A stretch of DNA of 64,000 nucleotides from Panaeolus papilionaceus (lineage: Eukaryota; Basidiomycota; Agaricomycetes; Agaricales), in assembly GCA_015501605.1 (NCBI GenBank), contig JADNRZ010000002.1, positions 2,294,001 through 2,358,000 of the forward strand, read 5' to 3'. Under the pieces are notes generated by a model. That model worked only from the letters and a program-made list of their open reading frames with translations, was not told where the DNA came from and did no database searches. How positions within the stretch are numbered: position 1 is the stretch's first letter; every line of letters begins with the position of its first letter. The position numbers and the translations under genes were made by a program. Positions 1 to 12,600 of the stretch are shown here, piece after piece.

Positions 1-1249
1 GTACGAGTCCTCTCTAGTTCATCTTCTTCATTTTGGGGTATTTCAAGACCATCCGAGTCAAGGCGAGCTGTAAAAATACAAATGAATGAACAAATTGACA
101 CGACATGACATGAAGCAACCGGAGAGATGGAACTGTAGACATACCCCAGCCACGCCTTGGTGGATCCGTTCGTCTGGGGGCCACGTTGAAGGGTCGAGAT
201 TCAGAATTATTATTGCGTTGCAAAAGGCGAGCAGGCTCTCTTCGCGTATAGTTACTTTCTGAGGACGGATGGCCGCTCTGATTGGCAAACTCCCATTCCC
301 TGCCTTCATTCGGCAACCACAGCGGGAAATCCTGGTCCCGCCAGTTCGAGTAATTTTCGAATTCCTGTGACGAGGACGCATCTTGCGCTTGCCAGTTCGA
401 GGTAGCCAATGCGAAGTTTCGCTGCAGAATGGAATCCGGAGACAACGTTACTGCTTGGCCAAATCGTCTGGCCTGCAATCCTGCTGAAAATATTCTCCAT
501 CTCTGTTCCAATAGATCGTCAGGTGCTGAATGGGGATGAGAGGGAGAAGTGGGACGTGGTAGTGGTGGAGCGACATCATGAAATGTCATTTCGGTATTTG
601 GTTGTGGGGGCATGGTGTTGGTGTTGCTTAAATCACCTGAGTTGGGATTTGATAGCAAAATGTTCAAAGAATTTTCCAAGTGATAACTGAAACGCTCTGC
701 ATCTCGACGTAAAGCGTAATCACGCGATGCAACCTGCCGACCTCGCGTCGTCGAGGCTGCATTATGTATTGGGGAATTACTTGAAAGGTGTCGTTGCGGA
801 GGAAGGACATTTAGGATGGGTGAGGAATGTGAACTTGGAGATGGACGATTTGTTGGGCTAGTTTGTGACCCTGCACTCTCGGAATTATCAGAGGTGTGGT
901 TTGAACTAAACTCGCTTTCAAATCTACGGGACGCCCTGGGTAAATACGGATTGAAGGATTCATAGTAGTCAGCAGTGGCTGTTGTACTGGTTGGTGTAGC
1001 GTTAGTCTCTCGTGTTTCTGCGGCAGACAACAAGAGGGCGTCATGACCTGGATCTACGTCACGGTGTACAGCAGGAATGGGTAGCGCGTTTGGCATGGCA
1101 TTTGAAAGTCGCATCAAATCCTGCCTGACCTGGCTAATACGACTATACGCTGCCTCTATCGCCAAAGACGCCTGATGCCAATTTTGTGGTGTGTAGTCAC
1201 GTTCACTAGAGGAAGAGTTGGATGAAAGGCTTTGAGAAGAAGTTGTCAT
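1..1249 (-). CDS. Ser-rich protein of unknown function, 3' end outside window
   Basis: I do not recognise this protein. The first ATG in frame is at 1249 (protein starts MTTSSQSLSS). The first coding exon runs 1249 to 145, a 77-bp GT-AG intron lies at 144..68, and the next exon (from 67) stays open and runs off the left edge, so the C-terminus is missing. The visible part, about 390 residues, is rich in Ser, Asn, Pro and Arg and looks mostly disordered. A short helical-looking segment (QASLAIEAAYSRISQVRQDL) lies near residues 24-43. No signal peptide or membrane segment is seen. The exon after the intron begins with an acidic stretch (IPQNEEDELE). It is head-to-head with CCA1 across about 270 bp. 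A recognisable domain may lie beyond the edge. Confidence 0.6.
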
Positions 1250-1518
1250 GAGTTGAACTTTATAGTGGTGATGGTTGTGGGTCAAGTTGAAAAGGCCAGA
1301 ATTACGAATTTTGTTTTAAAGATTGTAATTAAGAAAGGCTTCATCCCAACAATTAGTGCTTTTATACATGTACTGCATCAATAAATTGGGGTTGATCAAT
1401 TATTTGACTCCGCTAAGTATATAAATTTAAATGCTTTTATTATAACAGTCGCGTAAAAGTAAGTATTATAATTAGAAACAAGTAATAAGCAGTCATCTTT
1501 GATGATTCAACTCTTTAT

Positions 1519-3556
1519 ATGAGTCTGCTACGATTCAATCCTTCATCTACTATCTCTTTCATTAGAATGATACACTCTCTTCCCCGTATAACTGCACCGC
1601 AGTCATTGCAAGTCAATTTAACAGATACAGAACAATCTGTCTGCGAATTACTCGACCAATGTGCGACTTACCTCAAACAAGAAAAACAAATATCAACCAC
1701 ATGCAGAATAGCTGGTGGTTGGGTTAGAGATAAGGTCAAATTTCAAGCTGTTCAACTGGTTTATAGTATCCTTCATACCATTTCTTACTATCATAGTTAC
1801 TTGGATCTCAGAGCAACGATATCGATGTCGCTCTCAGTGATATCATGGGTCTGCCTTTTGCACAACATCTATCAGATTACGCCCAAACACGGGGCATTAC
1901 CGTTGGTACTGTCTCCAAAATCGAACAAAACCCAGATCAGTCCAAGCATCTTGAAACCGCCACTTTCAAGGTTTTTGGTTTAGACATTGACCTCGTCAAT
2001 CTTAGGAGCGAAGAGTATGCTGAAGGCAGTCGGATACCCACAGAAGTGGTGAGGCATTTCTCCAATCACACAAACGTCCTATAATCAACTCCAAACTAGT
2101 CTTTTGGTACGCCCCTTCAAGACGCCTTGCGACGCGACATAACCATCAATGCGCTGTTCTACAACATACACACCAAAGCCGTCGAGGATCTGACAGAAAG
2201 GGTCCGTATTATTGTAATATATTCCCTTTACTAACTGGCTAATTACTCGATAGGGGTTGGAGGATCTACGACTCGGAATCATTCGCACCCCACTACCACC
2301 TCTGGAGACTTTTAGGGATGATCCACTCCGCATATTAAGATGTGTTCGATTTGCCAGCAGGTTCGGCTTCGAGATGGTGGATGAGCTGAAGGAGGCCGCG
2401 AAGGATCCCGATATTCAGGTGGGTAAAAAAAACGTCACCCATGATCGCATCTAAACATCCTGTAGAAAGCTTTGGTTTCCAAAGTGGCACGCGAACGGGT
2501 AGGCGATGAAATCTGCAAGATGCTGAAAGGTTAGCATGGGCAAAATCATCCCTAATATCCTTTAACTGGTCCTACAGGGAGAGATCCTTTCTGTGCAGTA
2601 CGGTTGATATACGAACTCGAACTTTACAAAGCGATCTTCCTAGTCATCCCTGCAGAGATCGAATCACAGATACCTAATACCGCGTCACTGGCTCTAGAAG
2701 AAGGTCTAAAGGCCGCATGCATCCTTCACATATTTTTGACGGAAAACAGAGACGGCCTGCCCTCTCTTCATCCGTCTCTTGTGACCCAACTAAATTCGTC
2801 GGCAAAAGCTCGTCTTCAGTTTGCCAGTTTGCTGGCTCCCTTTAGAGACCTTCGCTATCAGGACAAGAAGCATAAGGCCCATTCACTCGCTGAAAGTCTC
2901 CTTCAAGACTCGCTCAAACTAGGGAAACAAGATCACTTGCTCGACGGCGTTCCTGTGCTTCATGAAGCCAGCAAGCTTATTCACAACAAAGTCCTGGTCT
3001 CTGAACATGTCGAAAATCGCGTCGATCTCGGTTTGTTCCTGCGCCAAAAGTGTATGCATAATCCAAACACCGGTAGTCTCTGGAGCACGTCAATATTTTA
3101 TTCATTGATCATGGATATGGTGCATACATACGACTATACGAATGACACTTTTAACGGTATTTGATTCATCTTTCAAAACCTGATCCGGGCAATTTGTCTC
3201 ATCTATTTTATTAGACGAATCTGCTTCCAGTATCATTTCATCGTATAATTCGTTCATTGCTCGTATTTTGGAGCTGGGGTTAGATAAAGATGTCGACATG
3301 AGGCCACTCCTCAACGTTGGTTAAATTACTTCCGTCCACCATTCATTTCTCTGATTTTCACTTTGCTTAGGGGAAGGAAGTGATGTCAACATTGGGTGTC
3401 GCGAAGCCTGGTCCATGGATGACCAAGGTACTGGAAGACATCATTATTTGGCAGTTGGGACACCCAACAGGGTCAAAAGAGGAATGTGCTGAATGGTTAC
3501 GAGAACAGACGCTGGGGGCTTGGACATCCACCAGTGAACCGCAGGTCCTCCAGTGA
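1519..3556 (+). CDS. CCA1: tRNA nucleotidyltransferase (CCA-adding enzyme)
   Basis: Adds CCA to tRNA 3' ends in nucleus/cytosol and mitochondria. Eight exons (1519-1734, 1797-2048, 2100-2201, 2254-2418, 2466-2529, 2578-3156, 3215-3315, 3371-3556) join to 555 codons, i.e. 554 residues, near the yeast enzyme in length. Class II nucleotidyltransferase motifs are in order: GGWVRDKLLGS (about residues 66-76), the metal-binding DID at about 80-82, RRDITIN at about 167-173, then the base-selecting region EDLRLGIIRTP and DDPLRILRCVRF. The C-terminal half is the usual helical body/tail. The first 16 residues (MSLLRFNPSSTISFIR) are basic and Ser-rich like a mitochondrial presequence, and a second in-frame ATG follows at codon 17. 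It converges with ROK1, with only 38 bp between the stop codons. Confidence 0.95.
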
Positions 3557-3594
3557 AACGCATCCGATCCAAGTAACAGAGCTAACAAGTGCAA

Positions 3595-5677
3595 TTATTC
3601 TTGGTCTTTGCTACTGTTTGTTCCTTCTTGCTCTTTCATATTCCTTCGTTTCGAGCCCTGCACCATTTCCCTGCAATTGTCCCATCAGTAAAAGTACCAC
3701 TTTTGATTGAAAGCAGGCATGCATACCTCTTTTTAATCGCATCGGCGCGCCCAATCTTTCTGGCAAAATTTACAACATCTGGTCGTTTTGTTTTGCCCAT
3801 TTGGCGACGCTTCATCTTCGACGGCTTTGGTAGCTTAGAAATCCATTCTGGGACGGAAAAGCCCGACTGTAAAATAACGTTTGCAATTCTAACGCAACGC
3901 AATATCCGTCAGGAGTGTCAGAATTAAATAAATCCGTGACTTACGATTTGAGATACGGTCCATCTTCGTCTGTGAAGAAAGTTGCCGCTTTTCCTTCCTG
4001 TCCTGCACGGCCAGTACGACCGATACGATGAATATAGCTCTGCACACTTGTCGGGAAATCATAGTTGATGACTTCTCTGACACCTCTAAAGTCCATTCCG
4101 CGACCCATAATTTCCGTAGTGACCATGATCCAACTCTCTCCTCGTCGCATGCGGTTTAACGAGTCTTCACGTTCTTTCTTTGTCATTCCGGCGTGCAGAC
4201 AATCCACGTTGGCGACTTTGTTCAAAATCAACTCTTCCGCAAGGGATGTTGAGCGCGCTTGTGATGAAGTGAAGATGAGGACCGGGGGGTTGTAGGGTTG
4301 GGAGAAGTATTGGAGCAAGCTGGGCAGCTTGGATGAGTCGTCGGCAACATATGTTAACGACTGTTTGATAAGGGGTAATGGGGTGTCTCTAGGCGTAAGG
4401 TATTAACTCCAGAATACTTTAACAAGGTAAACAAACGCACTTTAAGCCAACAACCACTCTTATCGGGTCCTCCAACATATCCATTGCCATTTTTTCCGCT
4501 GATGCAGGAAGTGTTGCGCTGAATAATGCTTTTTGGACGTTTTTGTGTTCGCATGATGCAACGATTTCTTCTATCTGCGACATAAATTCTGCGTCCAGCA
4601 TGCGATCTGCTTCGTCCAGGACAAGATGCCGAACACTTTACAAAAAGTCGTTCAGTGCCGTACGTATTTAAATTATGAATGTGAACCCACTTTCCCAGTG
4701 TAATGTTCCCTTGCTGCAGTGCTGCGACAAGTCGAAGTGGGGTGCTGATGATAATGTCTACACATAAACGTCAAGCCCGTACAAAGACAGAGAATAGTAT
4801 CAAGTACTGACCAACTTTATCTCGAGTAGATTTATTCGACAAGGCATTTGCTGTGGCTTTGCTGAACAAGACGATTTTCCACTTCCGCCCTTGTGCAAGC
4901 TTCAGACACTCGTTGAATATCTGATCTGCCAATTCTCGCGTCGGCACAACAATGAGAGCACGGACACCTTCGCCTGCATCTATGGATGCACTTGAAATGG
5001 GAGCTACGAGTTGAGAAAAAATTGGAAGGAGGTAGGCCATGGTTTTTCCTGTACCCGTTGGTGAAATGGCGACAAGATCACGGTGCTGGTGTCAAATTGT
5101 CAGGTTTTATGAGTCGGATATCAAGGGATATGAATATACTTTGAGAAGAATGGGAATACACTGGGATTGTACACTCGTTGGTGTTTTATAGCCAATTTTT
5201 GCGATACTGGCAAGAATTAGTGACGGCAAACTGTAAGATTGCAGTTCAGAAAACGATGAAATGGGCTCTGGGACATTTGTTCCTTTCGTCACTATCCGAT
5301 GTCTCGCAGGCGCAGGCTGGTTTTCATCTTGCTCTTCGCCTGCGCTTAGTTCTTCTTCCTCATCGTCGCTGTCCCGCTTCTCGACTTTTGCCCGTTTCTT
5401 CTTCGAAATTGATTCGCCGTCTGGTTGTTTACGCTTGCCGTGGTTCTGTGCATACTTGAAGAAATCTAGTTCTTGAGGGATCTCGCCAGTTACAGCAGGT
5501 TTTTGCACCGATTGTGGCTTTGGAGCATTTTTCTACATCTTATGTGTAAGGTGAATCACGGATGGAATATTATTTATGAGATTGGGCATAAACCTGAAAT
5601 AGAGCAGCATTTGCTGTTTTTGACTTGTTGAAGGAGACCCCTCCTCTCACGAGAAGTTGGAATGCTTCGTTGGACAT
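3595..5677 (-). CDS. ROK1: DEAD-box RNA helicase, ROK1/DDX52 family
   Basis: ATP-dependent RNA helicase for nucleolar 40S subunit assembly. Eight exons (5677-5594, 5532-5140, 5085-4812, 4757-4691, 4635-4441, 4388-3945, 3888-3727, 3670-3595) join to 565 codons, i.e. 564 residues. Motifs in order: Q-motif region ending PTSVQSQCIPILLK, motif I SPTGTGKT, Ia PTRELA, Ib TPLR, II DEAD (LVLDEADRML), III SAT, V with TTEIMGRGMDFRGV, and VI HRIGRTGRAG. The start was chosen because MSNEAFQLLVRGGVSFNK matches the short N-terminal segment typical of Rok1. The C-terminus (VPEWI, then REMVQGSKRR after a last intron) is also Rok1-like. An acidic/Lys-rich linker lies at about residues 50-90. Neighbours CCA1 and the GH72 gene are not functionally linked. 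Confidence 0.94.
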
Positions 5678-5986
5678 TAGAGATTAGAGTGTCCCTACAA
5701 ATACTTTTAGGAAGGATGGTAAAGAGTGTCTTTGCTAAAAGCGGTAAGTGAGGTATACAGGCATTTGTGCTGACATAAGCAACCAGTTGATCACAGGATG
5801 TATCGACTTCCAACTCGCCAGTCAGACTAAAATATAGTCATGTACTTAAATGTCATACGTTCATTCCGGTATATATATGTAAGTTAAAAGTCTGTAAGTG
5901 AAAAATGTCCAAAGCTCCAATATTATAATCACAAGTCACCAAGAAATTGGTCCAAACATGACATTGAAACCAACAAGTGCTTGAAA
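5678..5986. other. Intergenic, ROK1 5' side / GH72 3' side
   Basis: 309 bp between two minus-strand genes. It should hold the ROK1 promoter and the GH72 terminator region. It is AT-rich (tatatatat near 5870), and no further gene or repeat is seen. Confidence 0.6.
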
Positions 5987-7967
5987 TTAAGTGAGGGTGA
6001 ACAGCCCCCCCATAACAGCAACGATAGACATGACACCCATTCCAAGAAGGGCACTAGATCCAGCAAGGCTGACGGCTCCACCAGTATTATTTGATCCGTT
6101 TCCACCAGTGTTTCCCTTGCCACCAGTCGATCCAGTGGATGAGGCGGCAGGGGACGGCACAAAGGTGGCACCCGGGTTTGCGATACATGAACTTGCGGCA
6201 GCGACGGCAGCAGAAGTACCTGTGGCAGGCGCTGCCGTGTTGACGGTACCATTGCCAGCAAAGCTGCAGGCGTTGACATTCCTGCCGTTGGCCTCGTAGT
6301 ATTGACTCATGACATAAGACAGTTTTATGGCTAGAGTTTATATTAGAATAGAAAAGTGGCAGGTAGCACATAAAACATACTGGGATCGCAGTCCGACACA
6401 CGGCCATAGACACCGGTTTGGCCGTCTCCTCCAATGTCCTGGCAAGACCCGCCAGATTGACCGAGGAGGCTGCATCCAACGTTGATCAGGTCACCGACAA
6501 TCGCAGTGTAGTTGTTGGTTTGAGGGGTGAACTGGCAACTGAGGGCATTCTTCAAGCAATTGCATGCTGCGTTGTTGGGAGTTTGAGGCAGCTTATCAGA
6601 AGCTAGGAAAGTCGAGCTTGAGGCAGGGCATGAAGGATATGAGCCAGAGCCGGCAGAAGACTGAGAGGGCGAGTCGATAAATGTAACTTGGCTGTACTGT
6701 GTCTTGAGACGATCAAAATCCTCGCCAGTCGTGACTGTAGTGTTATCCGCGGAAATGGTGACCATACCGAACTGGCCCTGTGCGCTCTGCGCGGGGAAGT
6801 AAGAAAAGGCGATACCTCCCGACCAGACAGAAGTCATGTCGGAGCTAAACAAGGCCTGGGTCTCTGTCCAGAGACGAGGGGGGCTGAGGATACATCCGAA
6901 TTCGCTGAAGTATGCAACGACGTTGTAATTTTCGAAAGCAGCTGTTGTGCGGGCATAGGAAGACTGGAAAGTTGAAGCTCCGCACCATTCACTTATAGCC
7001 AATGTTAGTCCAAAGAAAAGCTACAAGGATTCAAGAGACTCACTAGTCGTTGAGACCATAAAGATCAATGGAGGTGGCATCCGAGCTTTTACCATCTATA
7101 TCGCACGAGAGGAAGTTGGCAAGAGGCTCTCTCCAGTTACTTGCCCCATTGATAGCAGCATATCCAACCAGGGCATCCGACTTCTTTGATTTCCTACGAA
7201 AATCAGAATAGATAAATAACAGTCGCGGTTTTAGAACAAAGAGGAATAACACACAAATAGGCTTTGATATCACGAGCAGCAGCCTTGACGAAGGGCGCTA
7301 CAGCGGTGGTATTTTGAATGACAACTTCATTACCAACGTTATATGCTAGAACGTTGTCATACTTGCTGAAGACATCTATGGTGGTGGTGTATTGATTTAG
7401 GAGGTTTGTTGACCAAGACGGTGCAAGCCTGTCGATGGAACCGTTCAAGGGGAGTGCCAAATCGATGCTGCATTTTTTAGTAATTAAAAAAAAAACAATT
7501 CAAGATCGAGCACTAGCAAATGAACAAGGCTTTGCTTACACAACGTAAATGCCAGCATTACTGAAGGTTGACATGCAGTCATCATGATTCAAGGTAGAGT
7601 CGACACTGTAGATGCGAAGGGTATTGACGCCCAGCTCTTGCAAGAAGGGTAAATCTCTCTTGCAAGCATTGCCCAATGCCAATGGATCAATAAAAGTGGA
7701 CGGTTCAAGGAAGTCGTTGTCAGGTCCAGCAATGACCTCGCCTACATGGCAACACAAATTTCGAATGAGCTCGAAGCTGTCAATTGTTGAGTAAATAGAT
7801 ATCAAGTACACACCTTGCTCTTGGTATGCGATACCCTTGATGTAGAAGCGCTTTCCACTGTCGTCGTAAAGGTACCTGCCAGCACGGGTGACTTTCGGAA
7901 TGGCCTGAACTGTGCAGACCAAAAATGCAGTAAGGAGAGTGAAAACCCCTGGGAGACCCAAAGGCAT
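5987..7967 (-). CDS. GH72 1,3-beta-glucanosyltransferase with X8 domain, GPI-anchored
   Basis: Cell-wall enzyme (Gas/Gel/Phr family) that splits beta-1,3-glucan internally and transfers the new end, elongating wall glucan at the plasma membrane. Six exons (7967-7814, 7741-7540, 7467-7255, 7193-7044, 6991-6381, 6330-5987) join to 558 codons, 557 residues, typical for Gas1-like proteins with an X8 module. A signal peptide spans about residues 1-22. The two catalytic Glu are visible in YNVGNEVV (acid/base) and YFSEFGC (nucleophile), with the conserved YGLNDYEWCG between them. The Cys-rich X8/CBM43 module follows (CNCLKNALSCQF to VNACSFAGNG), then a Ser/Gly/Asn-rich linker and a hydrophobic tail (LAGSSALLGMGVMSIVAVMG), the GPI-anchor signal. 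Basidiomycete and ascomycete homologues share this layout. Confidence 0.95.
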
Positions 7968-8316
7968 ATTTTTATATACGAAGATTGGAGAGGATATATA
8001 AAGTGAGGTGAGAAGAAAACGAGTGAGAGAATTGTCTTGGAAGGTGGAAGATGGGAATTTAAAGAAAGGACAAGAGCTCTTGGATGAATACTAGAATTAC
8101 CAAATGGGGAAAATCAACGCATCTTACCGAGCACTTTATTTTATTTCAATTCTTTCATCTTTAGTTAACCCAATTGTATAACAAGTGACAACTAAAATGC
8201 CCTTCTAGTTAGTAAATACATAGATATTCGTCATAAATCATCAAGTCCTCAGCATTAGGGTTCGTAACTAACAAGTTCGTAAATTGTGTGATAATATCGT
8301 TCATTTCTCGAGTTGA
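7968..8316. promoter_or_regulatory. Probable GH72 promoter region
   Basis: 349 bp between the GH72 start codon (minus strand) and the SUR7-like stop codon. It is AT-rich, with a T/A-rich stretch around 8130-8190. I see no ORF or repeat, and individual sites cannot be assigned by eye. Confidence 0.5.
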
Positions 8317-9430
8317 TTATCCGCGGTAAGTGCAGCAACTGTTATTGTGTATGTTAATTAAATTTCATCTCGGATCCAACAACGAACGCACCTTATTCCG
8401 TAAGGAACCACAGCAAGGAACATGCAAACAAATGCTACCCAAGTAAGGATAACGCCAGTACCCATTGACACAGTTATTCCTAGAGAGTCGTAGGATGGTA
8501 TAATAAGATCGTTGATACCTTCCGCTTTCTTGATAATAACTGTCCATATCGATGCAGCAATTAAAAGCAGTAGACTGGCCAGAACACAAAAGATGGTGGA
8601 CAAGAAATACGTAAGGTTGTTTTTCCAGAATCCCCTTGAAGGAAAACAATGGTTCAGCGATCACGGTGGTAAATGACCGAAAGTGAACCTACGTTATGAG
8701 TGCCAACACACCACAAATAGTACCAATAAGAATCATCCAGTAGGCAGCCTTTGAGGACTGTCCTAAATATCTGGAATCGAAAAAGGTATTGCCTTGGGAT
8801 TGTGGTACTGTTGGAATAACAGCTGTGAAGACTTTGATGTTGGGTCTTGCGTCTGCGGCGATGACATCGTAAGGTTTAAATTGTTCTCCAATTGTCTGAT
8901 TTCCGCAACTGCCCTCTTTCTCGTCGATATAAGCGCAGTACGAGTAGAGGCCGAAATTATAGAACATGCGAACGCCCGTCTGGGCTTGCAGAGGTTGTGT
9001 TGCGTTGGTGGCGTATACGTCTGTAATATTGTTGGGGAAAACAGCGCGGTTTATAGCGGCACTGTCGAAGGATACGAATTGAGCCAGAGTGGTGATGTAA
9101 GATGGCCAGAGAACATACCCAAATCCTGAAGTATCGATCTTTGCCTGAGTGGGAGATGATTACATTGGGCTTCGATCGTCACGCAAGTGGAGAGCACATA
9201 CCATGGATATCTTGTGGGGTATAGTGGAAGTGTTAATTTGGCCAACCTAAGGAAAAGTTATCGAAAAGCTGTTGGAGAATAAGTTGGTTCACGATACTTG
9301 CATGTACGAATATAAGTAGAATAACTGAAATTGTTCTGATAGTTTCAAGTCAAAGGTGAGAAATAGAGGAAAGATATGAAATAACTAACGTTAGGATAGA
9401 TGCGAATCCAACACAGACTTCTCCACGCAT
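8317..9430 (-). CDS. SUR7/PalI-family four-TM membrane protein
   Basis: Plasma-membrane protein of the SUR7/PalI (pH-sensing/eisosome-associated) superfamily. Six exons (9430-9390, 9335-9302, 9246-9202, 9144-8693, 8634-8392, 8338-8317) join to 279 codons, 278 residues. TM1 is formed by the first two exons (VGFASILTTISVILLIFVH), followed by VGQINTSTIPHKISM and a large external loop with Cys pairs (YSYCAYIDEKEGSCGNQT). Three further TM segments follow: AYWMILIGTICGVLALIT, the FLSTIFCVLASLLLLIAASI region, and GVILTWVAFVCMFLAVVPY. A 22-bp last exon gives the short tail SCCTYRG. Intron 2 must be read as GC-AG to keep the conserved H-V-G-Q join. The exact role in this species cannot be told from sequence. 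Confidence 0.9.
9247..9301 (-). other. GC-AG intron in the SUR7-like gene
   Basis: 55-bp intron with donor GCAAGT and acceptor TTAG. Using it joins ...LLIFVH to VGQIN... in frame. The nearby GT (three bases downstream, inside AAGTAT) cannot join to the conserved VGQ exon without a frame break. Confidence 0.75.
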
Positions 9431-9604
9431 TGTAAATGGTATATAGGAAGATAAGAAAGAAGGAGTCGAATTATTACTTGCACGACTTTAAAATCTAAAC
9501 CCTCGCGATTTGAACGTGTTTGTTACGTAATCAACTACGTAATGTATTGGGTATTGTAATAGCACTCTTACTTGGATCACACAACTTGGCTTTGAACACT
9601 ACAA
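9431..9604. promoter_or_regulatory. Shared divergent promoter, SUR7-like / sterol glucosyltransferase
   Basis: 173-174 bp between two start codons on opposite strands. An ACGTAATCAACTACGTAAT stretch at about 9524-9542 has two TACGTAA-type elements resembling CRE/AP-1-like bZIP sites. That assignment is by eye only. Confidence 0.45.
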
Positions 9605-12600
9605 ATGTCTTCAAACTCACCTCCTTCAAATTCACCACCGCCAACATCGACGACAATGTTTAATAACTTAATTTCAACAGACAAGAAACCAGATCAAGAT
9701 TCACCTGCTCAAAGTAGAGTAAAGAGAATATCCAATGTTTTGGAAAAGACAGTAGATAGGCTCAGTAAGAGCGTTGGAGGAACAATTAGCTCAATAAATC
9801 CCACATCACCATCATCATCTCGGACAGTGTCTTCCAGTAGTAGACCTTACAAACTGTCTTCAACAGATGGTACGTACATCATCCTATCTATTGCCCCACA
9901 CTCATGCCCTCATCTTCTCCGTTTTATCATTCAGATCCTTCTGCTCCTTCTACTCCTGCCAGACGCACTTCCTCAAAGAAGAGACCAGCTCCCCCACACT
10001 CGAGTACAGTTGCAGAGGATTCTCCTTTCATACGCCCACCATCCCCTCCTGCACGGCCTTCCATGCCTATGTGGCAATCCTTCCAGGGCGACGGCACTGT
10101 GAGTCGCCAATACACCTCTCAAATTATCATGTATTCTCTGACCTTAATTAGATGCGAGCGGGTACACAAACACTGATACAAGCCCTTCAAGCCCTGCCCT
10201 GGACCAACTCGGATGATGAAGACCATCCCAATGATCCCGGCTCCCCGGGATCCGAGAGCGATGACGATAGACCTAATAGTTCGCCCCCTTTCCATGTGTT
10301 TTTGAATAACATTCTGAGTTGTCATTGTAGTTCAGCGTTTGTCTTCTTCTATCCACGCCATTCATCGACCCCTCGCACGCTCTCATAGAACCGGCGCATC
10401 CTTTACCAAACCCGCACAGTTTCACCAGATTGAAGATATCCAGGAAGACCCCATATCTTCCGAAGAAGAGCCAGAGAATGACTTTGAAGAGACTCCGCGT
10501 CTCTCCACCATTCTACCCACATCCTTAAAGGCGAAAGACAATGACCCTTTGAAAGATCCCGCCACCCCGTTTAGCGCCATGTCAGAACGTACTGCTAGTA
10601 TGGCCACTATAAGACTAAACAGAAGAGCTCGTCTGGCCGAGAAGCTCAAGGAAGTTTATGATCTTGACGAGATTGAAGAGGTTTGGGCAGGTGAGTTATC
10701 ATACTTTTTGCCACTGCCTCATCCAACACCCGAGGTTATATAGAAATGCCATGTTGGCTGTTACGATCCGTCCGTAAGTAACCCCTATCGATAATCTCGG
10801 TTTATGCGCATTTTTTAACACGTTTCCTTCAGTTTTGCAAGGGTATATGTACCTGACTAATTCACACCTGTGCTTTTTCGCTCACATGCCTTCGCGGGAG
10901 GTAGGGTTCTATGTCATGTTGAGATATAAAGTGTGTTTTAACATAAACCCAGGATCAAATACTGAAGAGCGGATCACTCAACAAGAAGGCGCAGAGAACG
11001 AAGCGTTGGATTAAACATTGGTTTGTGCTAAAGAACGATGCCCTATCATGGTACCAGTCATCATCGGTGAGCTGATTGCAAACTGCATCGGTCTGTTCTT
11101 GACAAAGGTTGGCAGGACCCGTATTTCCCCCATGGAATTGTTGACCTCCGGTACGCAATGTCTTGCGATTCTCATGGAGAGAAAGGATTCCGCGTCCGTA
11201 CGAACACGAAAACTGTACATTTGTCCGCCGATTCCGTTCCCAGTCGAGACGAGTGGGTAAAGGCCATCCGTAAGGTAATCTTCAAGGCCCAAAACATGGG
11301 CGACAGCGTCAAGGTTACTTTACTCTTCTTGATCAAAAAGTAACTCTGCCTGACTTCCATCTTCAGATTGCCGTGCCCTATTCCGCTATTCTAGATGTAG
11401 AGAGATCAAGTGCCATGGACTTCAGCGAAACTATCGAGGTCAAAGTTGTTGACAAGGACGACCAGTTAACAGTCGACTCGTATTTCTTTGCCTATTTCCA
11501 CAATCTGCAAGGTGCCCTTGACCAAATTCGCAATGCCATTCGCGACTTTCGAGGCAACGCTCCAAACGATATTTCTGTTCCACAGATCGTTCTGGATACA
11601 ACTGCATCTCGATCGCCGGTACCTGTGGACCGTCCAAGTGCAACAGAATCGCCCGTTTCTCCAAGATCCACCGGCTCAGGTTTCCGACTCGCATCTATTT
11701 TCCGACCATTCTCAGATACGGCAGTACCTCATCGACCTCAAGCACCTCCTGTACCAGCTTCTGATGACGAATTTACCCATGTTCTTCACCAACCCGATTC
11801 CAAGTCCTTTGTTCCCATCGTTGAATCGCCCACCACCACGACACCTCAGAGCGAAATTTCCGCAAGTGGCAGCAGGGCTGACTCCCAGTCGCTGCCACCC
11901 GAACACACGTACCCACCCTCCCCTTCAAATTCATCGACGAACCCTAATCAATTTTACTTCCACAGAGATATTAGTAGTAATTCATCCTGGGGAGTCGGTG
12001 TCCCTTCTTGGCTCAGATCAAAGCGCGTATTTAGCGCCCTAACGACGGATTCTGCGGTATCAGTGCATTCTGCCCCAGTCCAAGAAGTTTATTCTTCCAA
12101 CTCGGCCTTTGCGCAACCAAACCGCTCCACGCAAGGCGATATGGCATTCAGCATTCTAGAGACACCAGATATGCTTCCTGAGCAGGAAATCGCTGATAAA
12201 TTCAGGCAAGCATTCGCTTATGATGAAAAAGAAAAGCTTCTTGGATGTGAGGCTCAACTTCTGACAAATCCAGGCCCTGCTTTACTGACGATATTCATAG
12301 ATTTCCCGGGATACATCTATCGCTTACTACCTGTGTTTGGAAAGCTTTATATTTCAACTAATTATTTCTGTTTCAAATCCAGTGGTCCCCTAGCTGCTCG
12401 CACTAGAGTTTGTTTGTTCCCAAGACCAGAGAGACTAGTTCTAACTTGCTTTGTAGATGACTTTGCCGATACGAGATATCCTAGCACTGGAGAAGTCCAA
12501 GGCCAACAAATTTGGTCACCACGGCCTCATCATCATCGTGAAAGGGCACGAAGAACTCTTTTTCGAGTTCTCAGCAGAAGACAAGCGAGATGCATTTGTT

